Shown: piece after piece, positions 8,373 to 18,523 of the stretch
Layout of the letters: each line of letters begins with the position of its first letter
How positions within the stretch are numbered: position 1 is the stretch's first letter
Origin: Burkholderiales bacterium
GTDB lineage: Bacteria > Pseudomonadota > Gammaproteobacteria > Burkholderiales > Burkholderiaceae_C
Length of the DNA: 64,000 nucleotides
Assembly: GCA_017307865.1 (NCBI GenBank)
Contig: JAFKGE010000015.1
Coordinates: 62,001-126,000, forward strand
Reading direction: 5' to 3'
Program-made: the position numbers and the translations under genes
Notes under the pieces: model-generated
What the model was told of the DNA's origin: nothing
Seen by the model: only the letters and a program-made list of their open reading frames with translations
Database searches by the model: none

Positions 8373-9515
8373 TCAAGTGGCGCCTACATCCGAATCTTCA
8401 TTGGGCAAGAAGCCGCTGCCCTCGCTCAAGGGCGCGTGGCGATAGGTGGCGGGCGTGCGGCTGAGCTTGACCGGCGCGCCCAGGCCGGTGTAGGCGCCCA
8501 TCTTGACCACCATCTGGCGATGCAGGGTGTGCGGGTGGGTCAGCGCCTGCTCGACGTTCAGCACGGCGGCGGCGGGCACGCCGATGGCCATCAGTTCGTC
8601 GGCCAGGCGGGTGCCGTCGGCCTGGGTCAGGGCGGCTTCGAGCAGCGCCTTCAGCTCGACCCGGTTGACCGAGCGCTGGCCGGCGCTGGCGAAGCGCGCG
8701 TCCTGCGCCAGCTCGGGCTGGCCGATGTGGCGGCACAGCAGCGCGAACTGGCGGTCGTTGCCCACCGCCAGGAACACCGGCGTGCCGCCCGTGCGGACGA
8801 CGTCGTAGGGGTAGATGTTGGGGTGCGCGTTGCCGGTGCGCTGCGGCAGCTGGCCGCTCATGAACCAGTTGGCCGCGTGCGGGTGCAGCAGCGACAGGCC
8901 CGAGTCGTACAGCGCCGCGTCGACCAGCTGGCCCTGGCCGCTGGCGGCGCGCTCGTGCAGCGCCAGCAGCACGCCGATGACCGCGTTCAGCCCCGTCACC
9001 ATGTCGACCACCGGCAGGCCCACGCGCAGCGGGTCGCCGCCGGCCTCGCCGTTGATGCTCATCAGGCCGGCCGTGGCCTGGATGGCGGCGTCGTAGCCGG
9101 GCAAGGCGCCCAGCGGGCCGTCGGCGCCAAAGCCCGTCACGCGGCACCAGATGAGCCGCGGCAAGTCGCCGCGCATCTGCTCGTAGCCGATGCCCCACTT
9201 CTCCATGGTGCAGACCTTGAAGTTCTCCAGCACCACATCGGCCTCGGCCATCAGCTCACGCACGCGCTGCTGGCCTTCGGGGGCCGACAGGTCGAGAAAC
9301 TGGATGCGCTTGTTGCGGTTCAGGCCGAAGTAGTAGGACGCCACGCCGTCCCTGAACGGCGGCCCCCAGGCGCGCGTGTCGTCGCCCTGCGGCGGCTCGA
9401 CCTTGAGCACGTCGGCGCCGTGGTCGCCCAGGATCTGGCCGCACAGCGGCCCGCCGAGGATGCGCGAGAGGTCGAGCACCTTGATGCCCGCCAGCGCGCC
9501 CGTCTTGTTTTGCAT
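8373..9515 (-). CDS. Class III (CaiB/BaiF) CoA-transferase
   Basis: The 380-residue protein carries family III features: GIKVLDLSRILGGPLCGQILGDHGADVLKVE, NRNKRIQFLDL, VVLENFKVCTMEKWG, and PGYDAAIQATAGLMSINGE containing the probable catalytic Asp. It is the last gene of a leftward operon, 5 bp after the Bug-type receptor gene and downstream of the acyl-CoA dehydrogenase. It is a different sequence from the transferase at 4030, so the window holds two such enzymes. It probably makes the CoA ester of an acid captured by the receptor. Confidence 0.9.
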   Translation of the reverse strand: MQNKTGALAGIKVLDLSRILGGPLCGQILGDHGADVLKVEPPQGDDTRAWGPPFRDGVASYYFGLNRNKRIQFLDLSAPEGQQRVRELMAEADVVLENFKVCTMEKWGIGYEQMRGDLPRLIWCRVTGFGADGPLGALPGYDAAIQATAGLMSINGEAGGDPLRVGLPVVDMVTGLNAVIGVLLALHERAASGQGQLVDAALYDSGLSLLHPHAANWFMSGQLPQRTGNAHPNIYPYDVVRTGGTPVFLAVGNDRQFALLCRHIGQPELAQDARFASAGQRSVNRVELKALLEAALTQADGTRLADELMAIGVPAAAVLNVEQALTHPHTLHRQMVVKMGAYTGLGAPVKLSRTPATYRHAPLSEGSGFLPNEDSDVGAT

Positions 9516-9520
9516 GATGT

Positions 9521-10513
9521 TCAGTCCAGCCGCACGCCCGAGGACTGGACCACCTTGGCCCAGGTGTCGGTTTCCTTGTTGATCAGCTGGCCGAGGTAGG
9601 CGGGCGAATGGTCGGGCGCCGACTCCAGCCCCTGCGCGGCAAAGGTGTCCTTGACCTTGGGCGCGGCCAGCGCGCGCACGAAGGCTTCGTTCAGCACCTT
9701 GATGCGATCGGGCGGCGTGCCCTTGGGGGCCACCACGCCGAAGAACACGCTGACGTCGAAGCCCTTGAGGCCCTGCTCGGCCACGGTGGGAATGTCGGGC
9801 ATGGCCTTGGAGCGCTGCGTGGTGGTCATGCCCAGGGCCTTGAACTTGCCCGACTTGATGTAGGGCATGGCCGTGAGGATGTCGGTGAAGGTCATGTCCA
9901 CCTGGCCGGCCAGCAGCGCGTTCAGCGCCGGCCCCGTGCCCTTGAAGGGCACGTGGACCAGCTTGGTGCCCGCCATGTCGTTGAACAGCACGCCGGCCAG
10001 GTGCGACGAGGCGCCGTTGCCCGAGGACGCATAGTTGAGCTTGCCCGGCGCCGCCTTTTCCTTGGCGATCAGCTGCTGCACCGTGCTGACGCCCAGGTCG
10101 GGGCGCACCACCAGCACGTTGGGCAGATAGCCGACGTAGATGATCGGATCGAAGCTGGTGCGCGGGTCGTAGCGGATTTCCTTGTACAGGCTGTGGTTGA
10201 TGGCCAGCGGCCCCGAGGTGCCGAACAGGATGTTGTAGCCGTCGGGCTTGGCGCGCGCCACCGCCTCGGCGCCGATGTTGCCGCCGGCGCCGGCGCGGTT
10301 GTCGACCACCACGCTCTGGCCCAGCTCCCTGGTGAGCTCGGCGGCCAGCAGGCGCGCCATGGCGTCGGTCGGCCCGCCGGGCGAGAACGGCACCACGAAG
10401 TTGATGATGCGCTCGGGAAATTTCTCCTGCGCGGCGGCCGGCAGAACCGGCAGCGCGGTCGCGGTGGCGGCAACGGCGGCCAGGGTGAGCAGTTGGCGCT
10501 TGTTGATGGGCAT
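9521..10513 (-). CDS. Bug-family tripartite tricarboxylate receptor (TctC-like)
   Basis: I start the gene at the ATG at 10513, preceded by an AGGAG site, giving 330 residues. The N-terminus is a signal peptide (MPINKRQLLTLAAVAATATA, cleavage near AAAQ). The body shows the Bug fold: IINFVVPFSPGGPTDAMARLLA, FGTSGPLAINHSLYKE and GNGASSHLAGVLFNDMAGTKLVHVPFKG. Bug proteins are periplasmic receptors for carboxylates. They are very numerous in Comamonadaceae and often lack adjacent TctA/TctB membrane genes, as here. Its neighbours suggest a receptor for the acid activated by the adjacent CoA-transferase. Confidence 0.92.
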   Translation of the reverse strand: MPINKRQLLTLAAVAATATALPVLPAAAQEKFPERIINFVVPFSPGGPTDAMARLLAAELTRELGQSVVVDNRAGAGGNIGAEAVARAKPDGYNILFGTSGPLAINHSLYKEIRYDPRTSFDPIIYVGYLPNVLVVRPDLGVSTVQQLIAKEKAAPGKLNYASSGNGASSHLAGVLFNDMAGTKLVHVPFKGTGPALNALLAGQVDMTFTDILTAMPYIKSGKFKALGMTTTQRSKAMPDIPTVAEQGLKGFDVSVFFGVVAPKGTPPDRIKVLNEAFVRALAAPKVKDTFAAQGLESAPDHSPAYLGQLINKETDTWAKVVQSSGVRLD

Positions 10514-10523
10514 GTCTTGTCTC

Positions 10524-10591
10524 CTATGAAGTTGATAGCTGGTCGCGCTTGCTGGACAAGCGCTGCGGGTGTTTTTGACCAATAAACTCAA
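10524..10591 (+). repeat. R1 repeat copy a (intergenic)
   Basis: This copy of the ~60-bp dispersed palindromic repeat has the core stem GCGCTTG-CTGGA-CAAGCGC. It fills the gap between the acyl-CoA dehydrogenase and receptor genes, and its distal end reaches the dehydrogenase stop codon. Confidence 0.75.
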
Positions 10592-12291
10592 GACCAGTCG
10601 GCCGGCAGCTCCACCGCCTGCAGCGGATCGCGCGGCAGCACGCGGTGGGCAATCACCAGCTGCGACAGGCGAAGGCGTTCGGCGGAACCGGTCTTGCGCG
10701 CCTCCCAGGCCATGGCAATCGCCGTGGTGCAGTTGTAGAGCGCGGTGGCGGCCTGGCGCACCGCCTTTTCGCCGTCATCCTGCACGGCGCGCTCGGCCAG
10801 CTTCGCGGCGCGCGCCAGCGCGTCGGTGAGCGCCTGGCGATAGGCCGGGGTGATGCCCTGGGTGTCGGCCAGCAGGCCCAGCAGATGGCTTTGCAGCACC
10901 GGCAGCGAGCCCTCGCGCTTGATGGCGCGCTTGACGTCCAGCGCCACGATGTTGCTGGTGCCTTCCCAGATCGAGCCCAGGTGCGCATCGCGCACCAGGC
11001 GCGGGTCGGCCCATTCCTCGATGTAGCCGCAGCCGCCGCGCACCTCCATGGCGTCGCCCGTCACCTTGCGGGCGTCGCGGCAGGCGCGGAACTTGATCAG
11101 CGGCGTGAGGATGCGCAGCAGCGCATAAGCCGTCGCGTCGCCGGCGTCAGAGCGCGTCAGCGTGGCCGCGGTCTGGAACACCATGGTGCGCGCCTGCTCG
11201 GCCGGCACGCGCAGCTTGTCCAGCTGCACCTGCATCAGCGGCAGGTCTTGCAGGCGGTGCTTGAAGGCCCAGCGTTCGCGGGCGATGAACTCGGCCTCGG
11301 CCACGGCGCGGCGCATCATGCCGGCGGCGCGCATGCCGTTGGACAGGCGCGAGTTGTTCACCATGTCGGCGATCTGCACGAAGCCCCGGCCCTGCTCGCC
11401 CACCAGATACGCCACGGCGCCCTCCATGCGGATCTCGCCGCTGGCCATGGAGCGCGTGCCCATCTTGTCCTTCAGGCGCACGATGTGGTAGTGGTTGGTG
11501 TTGCCGTCGTCCAGCTGGCGCGGCAGCAGAAAAAGCGAGATGCCCTTCATGCCGGGCGGCCCACCGTCGACGCGCGCCAGCACCATGCCAAAGCCCGCGT
11601 CGGGGTTGGAGCAAAACCACTTCTCGCCCACCAGGCGCCAGCTGCCGTCATCCTGCGGGTAGGCCATGGTCAGGGTGCCCGCGATGTCCGAGCCCGCGGC
11701 CTGCTCGGTCATGAACATGGAGCCCTGCACGCTGGAGTCGAAATCCATGGACAGCAGCGTGGGCAGGTACTTGGCGACCAGCTTTTCGTCACCGTATTTC
11801 TTCAGCGTGCGCGTGAGCGAATCGGACATCGACAGCGGGCAGCACAGGCCGAACTCGGACTGCACGAACAGATAGGTCAGCGCGTACTTGACGATGGCCG
11901 GCAGCTTGCCCTTCCAGCCCAGCATGTCCTCGCGGTGCGAAATCGCCGCCAGCCCGAACTGCTGGAAGGCGATTTTTTCCATCTCGATGTAGGCCGGATG
12001 CTTGACGATGCGCTGCTCTTCCCGGCCGCTGCGGCTGCGCATCTGCAGGGTGGGCGGGTTGTGGTCGGCCTCCAGCGCCCAGTCGTCCACCACGCCGCCG
12101 GCCAGCTCGCCCATGCGCTCGAAGTACGGCTGCAGGTGGGCGTACAGGTCGGCCGGCAGGTACAAGGCCAGCAGCTGCTGCAGCTCTTTGTCTTCCCGGT
12201 AGTTGTTGACGTGGCCACGGTCGGGCACCGGGTGCGCGGCGGCACTGGCCTGGGCCAGGGCGGACATCTGGGAGGAGTCGTTGGCGGACAT
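10588..12291 (-). CDS. Acyl-CoA dehydrogenase (AidB/isovaleryl-type)
   Basis: The ATG at 12291 follows a CAGGAGA site and gives 567 residues. Acyl-CoA dehydrogenase signatures are present: SMFMTEQAAGSDIAGTLTMA, RLVGEKWFCSNPDAGFGMVLARV, KDKMGTRSMASGEIRMEGAVAYLVGEQGRGF and RDAHLGSIWEGTSNIVALDV. The extended N- and C-terminal parts and the length resemble the AidB branch. It should be an FAD-dependent cytosolic oxidase of a CoA ester passing electrons to ETF. It is first in the operon with receptor and CoA-transferase, and LysR is divergent. An alkylation-response role like E. coli AidB is possible but not favoured by context. Confidence 0.88.
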   Translation of the reverse strand: MSANDSSQMSALAQASAAAHPVPDRGHVNNYREDKELQQLLALYLPADLYAHLQPYFERMGELAGGVVDDWALEADHNPPTLQMRSRSGREEQRIVKHPAYIEMEKIAFQQFGLAAISHREDMLGWKGKLPAIVKYALTYLFVQSEFGLCCPLSMSDSLTRTLKKYGDEKLVAKYLPTLLSMDFDSSVQGSMFMTEQAAGSDIAGTLTMAYPQDDGSWRLVGEKWFCSNPDAGFGMVLARVDGGPPGMKGISLFLLPRQLDDGNTNHYHIVRLKDKMGTRSMASGEIRMEGAVAYLVGEQGRGFVQIADMVNNSRLSNGMRAAGMMRRAVAEAEFIARERWAFKHRLQDLPLMQVQLDKLRVPAEQARTMVFQTAATLTRSDAGDATAYALLRILTPLIKFRACRDARKVTGDAMEVRGGCGYIEEWADPRLVRDAHLGSIWEGTSNIVALDVKRAIKREGSLPVLQSHLLGLLADTQGITPAYRQALTDALARAAKLAERAVQDDGEKAVRQAATALYNCTTAIAMAWEARKTGSAERLRLSQLVIAHRVLPRDPLQAVELPADWS

Positions 12292-12393
12292 GCGGGTCTC
12301 CTGATTGGTGGTGCTGGCCCCATTGGATTCCGCTCGATCATTCGTGTCCAATATCAATAAAATCTTTCTCCATAGGATTTGCGAATAGCCACC
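12292..12393. promoter_or_regulatory. Divergent control region, dehydrogenase operon / LysR
   Basis: This 102-bp AT-richer gap separates the two divergent starts. It holds several overlapping dyads of the ATTG/CAAT type and a TAAAAT hexamer on the + strand. It is the likely binding site of the adjacent LysR protein, although no single clear T-N11-A box stands out. Confidence 0.45.
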
Positions 12394-14627
<2,234 letters not shown>

Positions 14628-14648
14628 TCACCGGATTTCAAGAGAAAA

Positions 14649-14704
14649 GTGGCTACAGCGCCCATACAACAAGCGCGAGCAGCTATACAAATGATAGTTT
14701 TTGA
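14649..14704 (-). repeat. R1 repeat copy b (intergenic)
   Basis: This inverse-orientation R1 copy contains CAAGCGCGAGCAGCTAT and the CTAT-N7-ATAG dyad. It lies between serS and ispH, which are 130 bp apart. Confidence 0.7.
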
Positions 14705-14721
14705 CCGACTTGAGTGCCGAC

Positions 14722-15708
14722 TCAGCGCAGGTGCTCCAGCTTGCGCTCGGCGTCGCCGATCAGCTTGAGCCCCTTGGGCAGCGGAAACTTCATCGTCTCC
14801 TGGATGCCGCCCAGCTTGCGCACCGAGCCGATGCCCATCTGGTCCAGCCGCTCCAGCACCTGGCGCACCAGGATTTCGGGCGCCGAGGCACCGGCCGTGA
14901 CGCCGATGCGCGGCTGGCCGGCAAACCACTCGGGGCGCAGCTCGGCGGCCGAGTCGATCATGTAGGTGGTGGTGCCCAGCTTTTGCGCCACCTCGCGCAG
15001 GCGGTTGGTGTTGCTGCTGGTGGGGCTGCCCACCACGATCACCACGTCCACCTGGCGCGTCAGCAGCTTGACGGCGTCCTGGCGGTTTTGCGTGGCATAG
15101 CAGATGTCCTGCTGCTTGGGCTCGCGGATTTTCGGAAAGCGCGCCTTGATGGCCGCCATGATGTCGGCGGTGTCGTCCACGCTCAGCGTGGTCTGCGTCA
15201 CCACCGCCAGCTTGTCGTCCTGCGCGGGTTCGATGCGCGCCACGTCGGCCACGTCCTGCACCAGGTGGATGCCGGCGTCGAGCTGGCCCATGGTGCCCTC
15301 GACCTCGGGGTGGCCGGCGTGGCCGATCATGATGAACTCGTAGCCTTCGCGGTGCAGCTTGGCCACCTCCACGTGCACCTTGGTCACCAGCGGGCAGGTG
15401 GCGTTGAACACCGTGAAGCCGCGCCGCTGGGCCTCCTGCTCGACCGACTTGGGCACGCCGTGCGCGCTGAACACCAGCGTGGCGCCGGCCGGCACCTCGG
15501 CCAGGTCCTCGACGAAGATCGCGCCCTTGGCCTTCAGGTCGCTCACCACGTAGGTGTTGTGCACGATCTCGTGGCGCACATAGATCGGCGCGCCGAATTT
15601 GGCCAGCGCGCGCTCGACGATTTCAATCGCACGATCCACGCCGGCGCAGAACCCGCGCGGCTCGGCAAGGACGACCTCGGCGGGATTGAATGGGGTTGAA
15701 TCGCTCAC
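14722..15708 (-). CDS. ispH: 4-hydroxy-3-methylbut-2-enyl diphosphate reductase
   Basis: The 328-residue enzyme is the last step of the MEP isoprenoid pathway. It reduces HMBPP to IPP and DMAPP with an iron-sulfur cluster. The three cluster cysteines are in [22 protein letters not shown] and [10 protein letters not shown], and [13 protein letters not shown] is a substrate loop. It starts at GTG, overlapping the stop of the upstream PPIase gene as GTGA, so the two form the slpA-ispH pair common in proteobacteria. dxr of the same pathway is at 55515. Confidence 0.98.
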   Translation of the reverse strand: MSDSTPFNPAEVVLAEPRGFCAGVDRAIEIVERALAKFGAPIYVRHEIVHNTYVVSDLKAKGAIFVEDLAEVPAGATLVFSAHGVPKSVEQEAQRRGFTVFNATCPLVTKVHVEVAKLHREGYEFIMIGHAGHPEVEGTMGQLDAGIHLVQDVADVARIEPAQDDKLAVVTQTTLSVDDTADIMAAIKARFPKIREPKQQDICYATQNRQDAVKLLTRQVDVVIVVGSPTSSNTNRLREVAQKLGTTTYMIDSAAELRPEWFAGQPRIGVTAGASAPEILVRQVLERLDQMGIGSVRKLGGIQETMKFPLPKGLKLIGDAERKLEHLR

Positions 15709-16148
15709 AGCACGCCGATCACATGCACTTCAAAGGTCACCGGCTGCCCCGCCAGCGGGTGGTTGAAGTCCAGCCGCAGCGCGCCGTCCTCGCGCACCGC
15801 GCGCACCACGGCGCCGATCTGGCCTTCGCCGCCCGGCGTGGGCAGCTGGATGATGTCGCCCACGGCGTAGTGCTCGTCCGGGTCGCCCAGCTCGTTCAGG
15901 TCTTGGCGCGCCAGCCACTGCAAAAAGTCGGGGTTGCGCTCGCCATAGGCCTCGCCGGCCGGAATCTCGAACACCGTGCGCGTGCCCTCCTCCAGCCCCA
16001 GCAGGCGCTGCTCGACCGCCGGCGCCAGCTCGCCCGTGCCCAGCGACAGCGTGGCCGGCCGGCCGGTAAAGGTGTTGATGACATCGCCCTGCGGGCCGGC
16101 CAGGCGGTAGTGCAGGGTCAGGAAAGAGGCAGGTTCGACGCGGGTCAT
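15705..16148 (-). CDS. FKBP-type peptidyl-prolyl isomerase (SlpA/FkpB-like)
   Basis: The ATG at 16148 gives 147 residues beginning [16 protein letters not shown]. The FKBP fold is interrupted by an insert-in-flap region, as in SlyD and SlpA ([23 protein letters not shown]). It lacks the His-rich SlyD tail, so SlpA/FkpB is the better match. It probably acts as a cytosolic folding helper. Its stop overlaps the ispH start. A TAAAAT hexamer at 16172-16177 on the - strand puts +1 about 17 bases before the start. Confidence 0.88.
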   Translation of the reverse strand: MTRVEPASFLTLHYRLAGPQGDVINTFTGRPATLSLGTGELAPAVEQRLLGLEEGTRTVFEIPAGEAYGERNPDFLQWLARQDLNELGDPDEHYAVGDIIQLPTPGGEGQIGAVVRAVREDGALRLDFNHPLAGQPVTFEVHVIGVL

Positions 16149-16237
16149 GGCAGGGACGTGGAAAACTGTTGATTTTAAGAAACGCCGTGGACCGGGTGGG
16201 GTTTGCGGGTACTGCGGGTTGTGGAAGGCTTCCACAG

Positions 16238-16289
16238 CAGCCGAACGCAGAGGGCGCAGAGAAATCGCAAAGGGCGCAGAGGAATCTGA
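16238..16289 (-). repeat. R2 repeat, left arm
   Basis: The arm reads CAGCCGAACGCAGAGGGCGC and continues with iterated CGCAGAG/CGCAAAG units. It is the reverse complement of the arm at 16361-16408, so the pair can form a long stem around the R1 copy. Confidence 0.75.
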
Positions 16290-16294
16290 ACCAA

Positions 16295-16350
16295 TGACTA
16301 CAGTATCAATAGCATGCTCCGCTTGATGGTCAACGGCAACCATTGATTTT
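16295..16350 (+). repeat. R1 repeat copy c (degenerate)
   Basis: It matches the R1 start (ACTACAGTATCAATAGC) and the CCGCTTGATGG core but has lost the second core arm. It sits between two inverted R2 arms. Confidence 0.45.
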
Positions 16351-16360
16351 TGTCATTTGT

Positions 16361-16408
16361 ATTCTTTCGCGTTCTCTGCGATTCCTTTGCGCCCTCTGCG
16401 TTCGGCTG
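16361..16408 (+). repeat. R2 repeat, right arm
   Basis: Iterated CTCTGCG/CTTTGCG units end in TGCGTTCGGCTG, the R2 signature also found at 26125 and near 34287. Confidence 0.75.
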
Positions 16409-16442
16409 TTCGGCTATTCGGCCGCCCCCACCCCGCCCTTGC

Positions 16443-16448
16443 TATGCT
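16443..16448 (+). promoter_or_regulatory. radC extended -10, leaderless start predicted
   Basis: TGC-TATGCT is an extended -10 whose +1 falls on the A of the radC ATG at 16455. There is no Shine-Dalgarno sequence. Confidence 0.5.
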
Positions 16449-16454
16449 GCCCCC

Positions 16455-17132
16455 ATGCCCCTGAAAGACCTGCCCCCCGACGCCCGCCCGCGCGAAAAGC
16501 TGCTGGCGCGCGGCCCCGGCGCCCTGAGCGATGCCGAGCTGCTGGCCTTGCTGCTGCGCACCGGCCTGGCGGGCAAGAGCGTGCTGCAGCTGGCGCAGGA
16601 GCTTCTGGATGAGTTCAAGGGCATCGCCGGCCTGCTGCACGCCAGCGCCGATGACCTGAAACGCATCAAGGGCCTGGGCGGCAGCGCCAAGCGCGCCGAG
16701 CTGGTGGCGGTACTGGAGCTGGCGCGCCGCGCGCTGGCCGAGCAGCTGCGCGAGCGCGCGGCGCTGGACACGCCCCAGGCCGTCCAGCACTACCTGCAGC
16801 TGCAGCTGGCGGCGCGCGCGCACGAGGTCTTTGCCGCGCTGTTTCTGGACAGCCAGCACCGGCTGATCGCGCTGGAGGAGCTGTTTCGCGGCACGCTGAC
16901 GCAAACCAGCGTCTACCCGCGCGAGGTGGCGCTGCGCGCCCTGCACCACCAGGCCAGCGCGGTGGTGCTGGCGCACAACCACCCCAGCGGCAGCACCACG
17001 CCCAGCCGCGCCGACGAGGCGCTGACGCAGACCCTGAAGGCCGCGCTGGCGCTGGTCGACGTGCGCGTGCTCGACCACATCATCGTCGCGCCGGGGCAGG
17101 CGCTGTCGATGGCCGAGAAAGGTTTTCTGTGA
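16455..17132 (+). CDS. radC: RadC family JAB-domain protein
   Basis: The 225-residue protein has an N-terminal helix-hairpin-helix region ([26 protein letters not shown]) and the C-terminal JAB/MPN metal site [18 protein letters not shown]. The family has a JAMM-type metalloprotease fold, but its cellular role is not settled; the old link with DNA repair is weak. I start it at the ATG at 16455, which fits the family N-terminus ([32 protein letters not shown]). Its stop overlaps the GTG start of the Smr gene. Confidence 0.95.
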   Translation: MPLKDLPPDARPREKLLARGPGALSDAELLALLLRTGLAGKSVLQLAQELLDEFKGIAGLLHASADDLKRIKGLGGSAKRAELVAVLELARRALAEQLRERAALDTPQAVQHYLQLQLAARAHEVFAALFLDSQHRLIALEELFRGTLTQTSVYPREVALRALHHQASAVVLAHNHPSGSTTPSRADEALTQTLKAALALVDVRVLDHIIVAPGQALSMAEKGFL

Positions 17133-17770
17133 AAGCCAAGTCCTTTCAAGACTTGAAGGCGATGCGCGCACAACAGGCCGAGGCCGAGCAACGCGCCGCG
17201 CAGGCCGCCGCCGAGCGCGAGCGCACCGCGCGGCAGGCACGCGCCGACCAGGACCTGTTCGCTCGCGCCATCGGCCCCACGCAGCCGCTGCGTGCACACG
17301 GCCGCGTGGTGCACGCACCGGCGCCCACGCCGCCCGAGCCGCGCCAGCGCGCGCTGGACGAGCAGGCCGTGCTGCGCGAGTCGCTGTCCGACGAGTTCGA
17401 CAGCAGCACCCTGCTGCACGTGGACGAGCACCTGAGCTTTCGCCGCCCCGGCATCGGCGCCGACGTGACGGCCAAGCTGCGCCGCGGCCACTGGGCCGTG
17501 CAGGGCCAGATTGACCTGCACGGCCTGCGTGTTCATGAGGCGCGCGACGCCCTGAGCGCCTTCGTGCGCGACGCCATGCGCACCGGCCTGCGCTGCGTGC
17601 GCGTGGTGCACGGCAAGGGCCTGGGCTCGCCGGGCCGCGCGCCGGTGCTCAAGGCCAAGGTGCACGGCTGGCTGATCCAGAAAAAGGAGGTGCTGGCCTT
17701 CGTGCAGGCCAAGCCGCTGGAAGGCGGCGCGGGGGCCTTGCTGGTGCTGCTGGCGCAGCCGGGGCGTTGA
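17129..17770 (+). CDS. Smr-domain protein
   Basis: The 213-residue protein starts at GTG overlapping the radC stop (GTGA). The N-terminal third is a charged, probably coiled region rich in Arg, Ala and Gln. The C-terminal Smr domain is marked by [23 protein letters not shown] and [27 protein letters not shown]. Smr domains have nicking-endonuclease activity in several proteins. Coupling to radC suggests a nucleic-acid role, but no function is shown. Confidence 0.9.
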   Translation: MKAKSFQDLKAMRAQQAEAEQRAAQAAAERERTARQARADQDLFARAIGPTQPLRAHGRVVHAPAPTPPEPRQRALDEQAVLRESLSDEFDSSTLLHVDEHLSFRRPGIGADVTAKLRRGHWAVQGQIDLHGLRVHEARDALSAFVRDAMRTGLRCVRVVHGKGLGSPGRAPVLKAKVHGWLIQKKEVLAFVQAKPLEGGAGALLVLLAQPGR

Positions 17771-17791
17771 TCTGCGCCTGGATGATGACGG

Positions 17792-18214
17792 TCACATCGA
17801 CCGAAACGGGTTTTGCACCAAGAGGCTTGCAGTCAAACGACGCCCGTGGCTGAAATCCTCACTGAACAGAACACTGCACTGGCTGCGCAGCGCTGCCTCG
17901 GCGATGAGGGCATCAAACCAGGACAACTGCTCTTGTGCCGCCAGCTCATGCGCGTCAAGCACCAGCGCCGCATGGGTGGCGACGACTTCAAACGCGTCCA
18001 ACGCGTCCAGCGCATCTCGCGTGTCGTCCTCTGAAAACGCTGGCTTGAGCTTGCCCATCAACACCGCCCGCAATTCGATCAACACCTGTGTGCTGATCAC
18101 GATCTCGTGCTCGCGCGCCAATGCACGCAGCCACTGCGCGATGAAACGTGATTTTTCGGGCTCTCGCTGATCCAGCCGATACACCCACAGGTTGGTATCC
18201 ACGAAAACGCGCAT
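17792..18214 (-). CDS. PIN-domain toxin-like protein (VapC-type)
   Basis: The 140-residue protein starts MRVFVDTNLWVYRLDQ and contains the PIN acidic residues: D in FVDTN, E in STQVLIELRAVL, D in WFDALIAEAA and a later D in FSEDFSHGR. PIN toxins are metal-dependent ribonucleases that often cut tRNA or rRNA. The gene follows the antitoxin-like gene by 14 bp on the same strand, the normal antitoxin-first order. I chose the ATG at 18214; an upstream start at 18259 would overlap the antitoxin. Confidence 0.85.
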   Translation of the reverse strand: MRVFVDTNLWVYRLDQREPEKSRFIAQWLRALAREHEIVISTQVLIELRAVLMGKLKPAFSEDDTRDALDALDAFEVVATHAALVLDAHELAAQEQLSWFDALIAEAALRSQCSVLFSEDFSHGRRLTASLLVQNPFRSM

Positions 18215-18228
18215 GAACCCTTGCGACG

Positions 18229-18456
18229 TCAGCGTTGATGCAGGGACGCGCGCGACCACGCTCTGTCGCTTTTGGCCGGATGGCGCGCAGCCAGTGCATC
18301 CAGCGTATCGAGCGCCTGAAGCCGTCGCGCGCGGTTGTCGGCATAGCGCGTCAGGAATTCGCGCACCACCGCGTTGACCGAGGTGCGCTCGCGCAAAGCC
18401 ACTTCACGCGCCGCTTGCAAAAGATCGTCGTCCAAACTCAAAGTCAAGTTCGCCAT
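18229..18456 (-). CDS. Ribbon-helix-helix antitoxin-like protein
   Basis: This 75-residue protein, MANLTLSLDDDLLQAAREVALRERTSVNAVVREFLTRY, has the CopG/ribbon-helix-helix pattern of a short beta strand and two helices. It probably binds its own promoter, with a C-terminal tail that neutralises the PIN protein encoded next. A ribosome binding site AAAGGA precedes the ATG, and an extended -10 lies at 18485. Together with the PIN gene it forms a VapBC-like toxin-antitoxin module. Confidence 0.82.
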   Translation of the reverse strand: MANLTLSLDDDLLQAAREVALRERTSVNAVVREFLTRYADNRARRLQALDTLDALAARHPAKSDRAWSRASLHQR

Positions 18457-18484
18457 CTCGATTCCTTTGGGCCAACACGGGATC

Positions 18485-18490
18485 AGTGTA
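18485..18490 (-). promoter_or_regulatory. -10 of the toxin-antitoxin pair
   Basis: TGC-TACACT on the - strand is an extended -10. It gives a leader of about 22 bases with an AAGGA site before the antitoxin ATG. Confidence 0.45.
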
Positions 18491-18523
18491 GCACGTATTC
18501 CTGCGCCAATGCGAATCGGCGCC

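Larger units (their letters stand above)
16149..16454. other. Repeat-filled intergenic region between slpA-type gene and radC
   Basis: This 306-bp divergent gap is almost wholly repeats. A left R2 arm (16238-16289) and an inverted right R2 arm (16361-16408) flank a degenerate R1 copy (16295-16350). It holds promoters for both neighbours at its ends and no credible gene. Confidence 0.75.
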
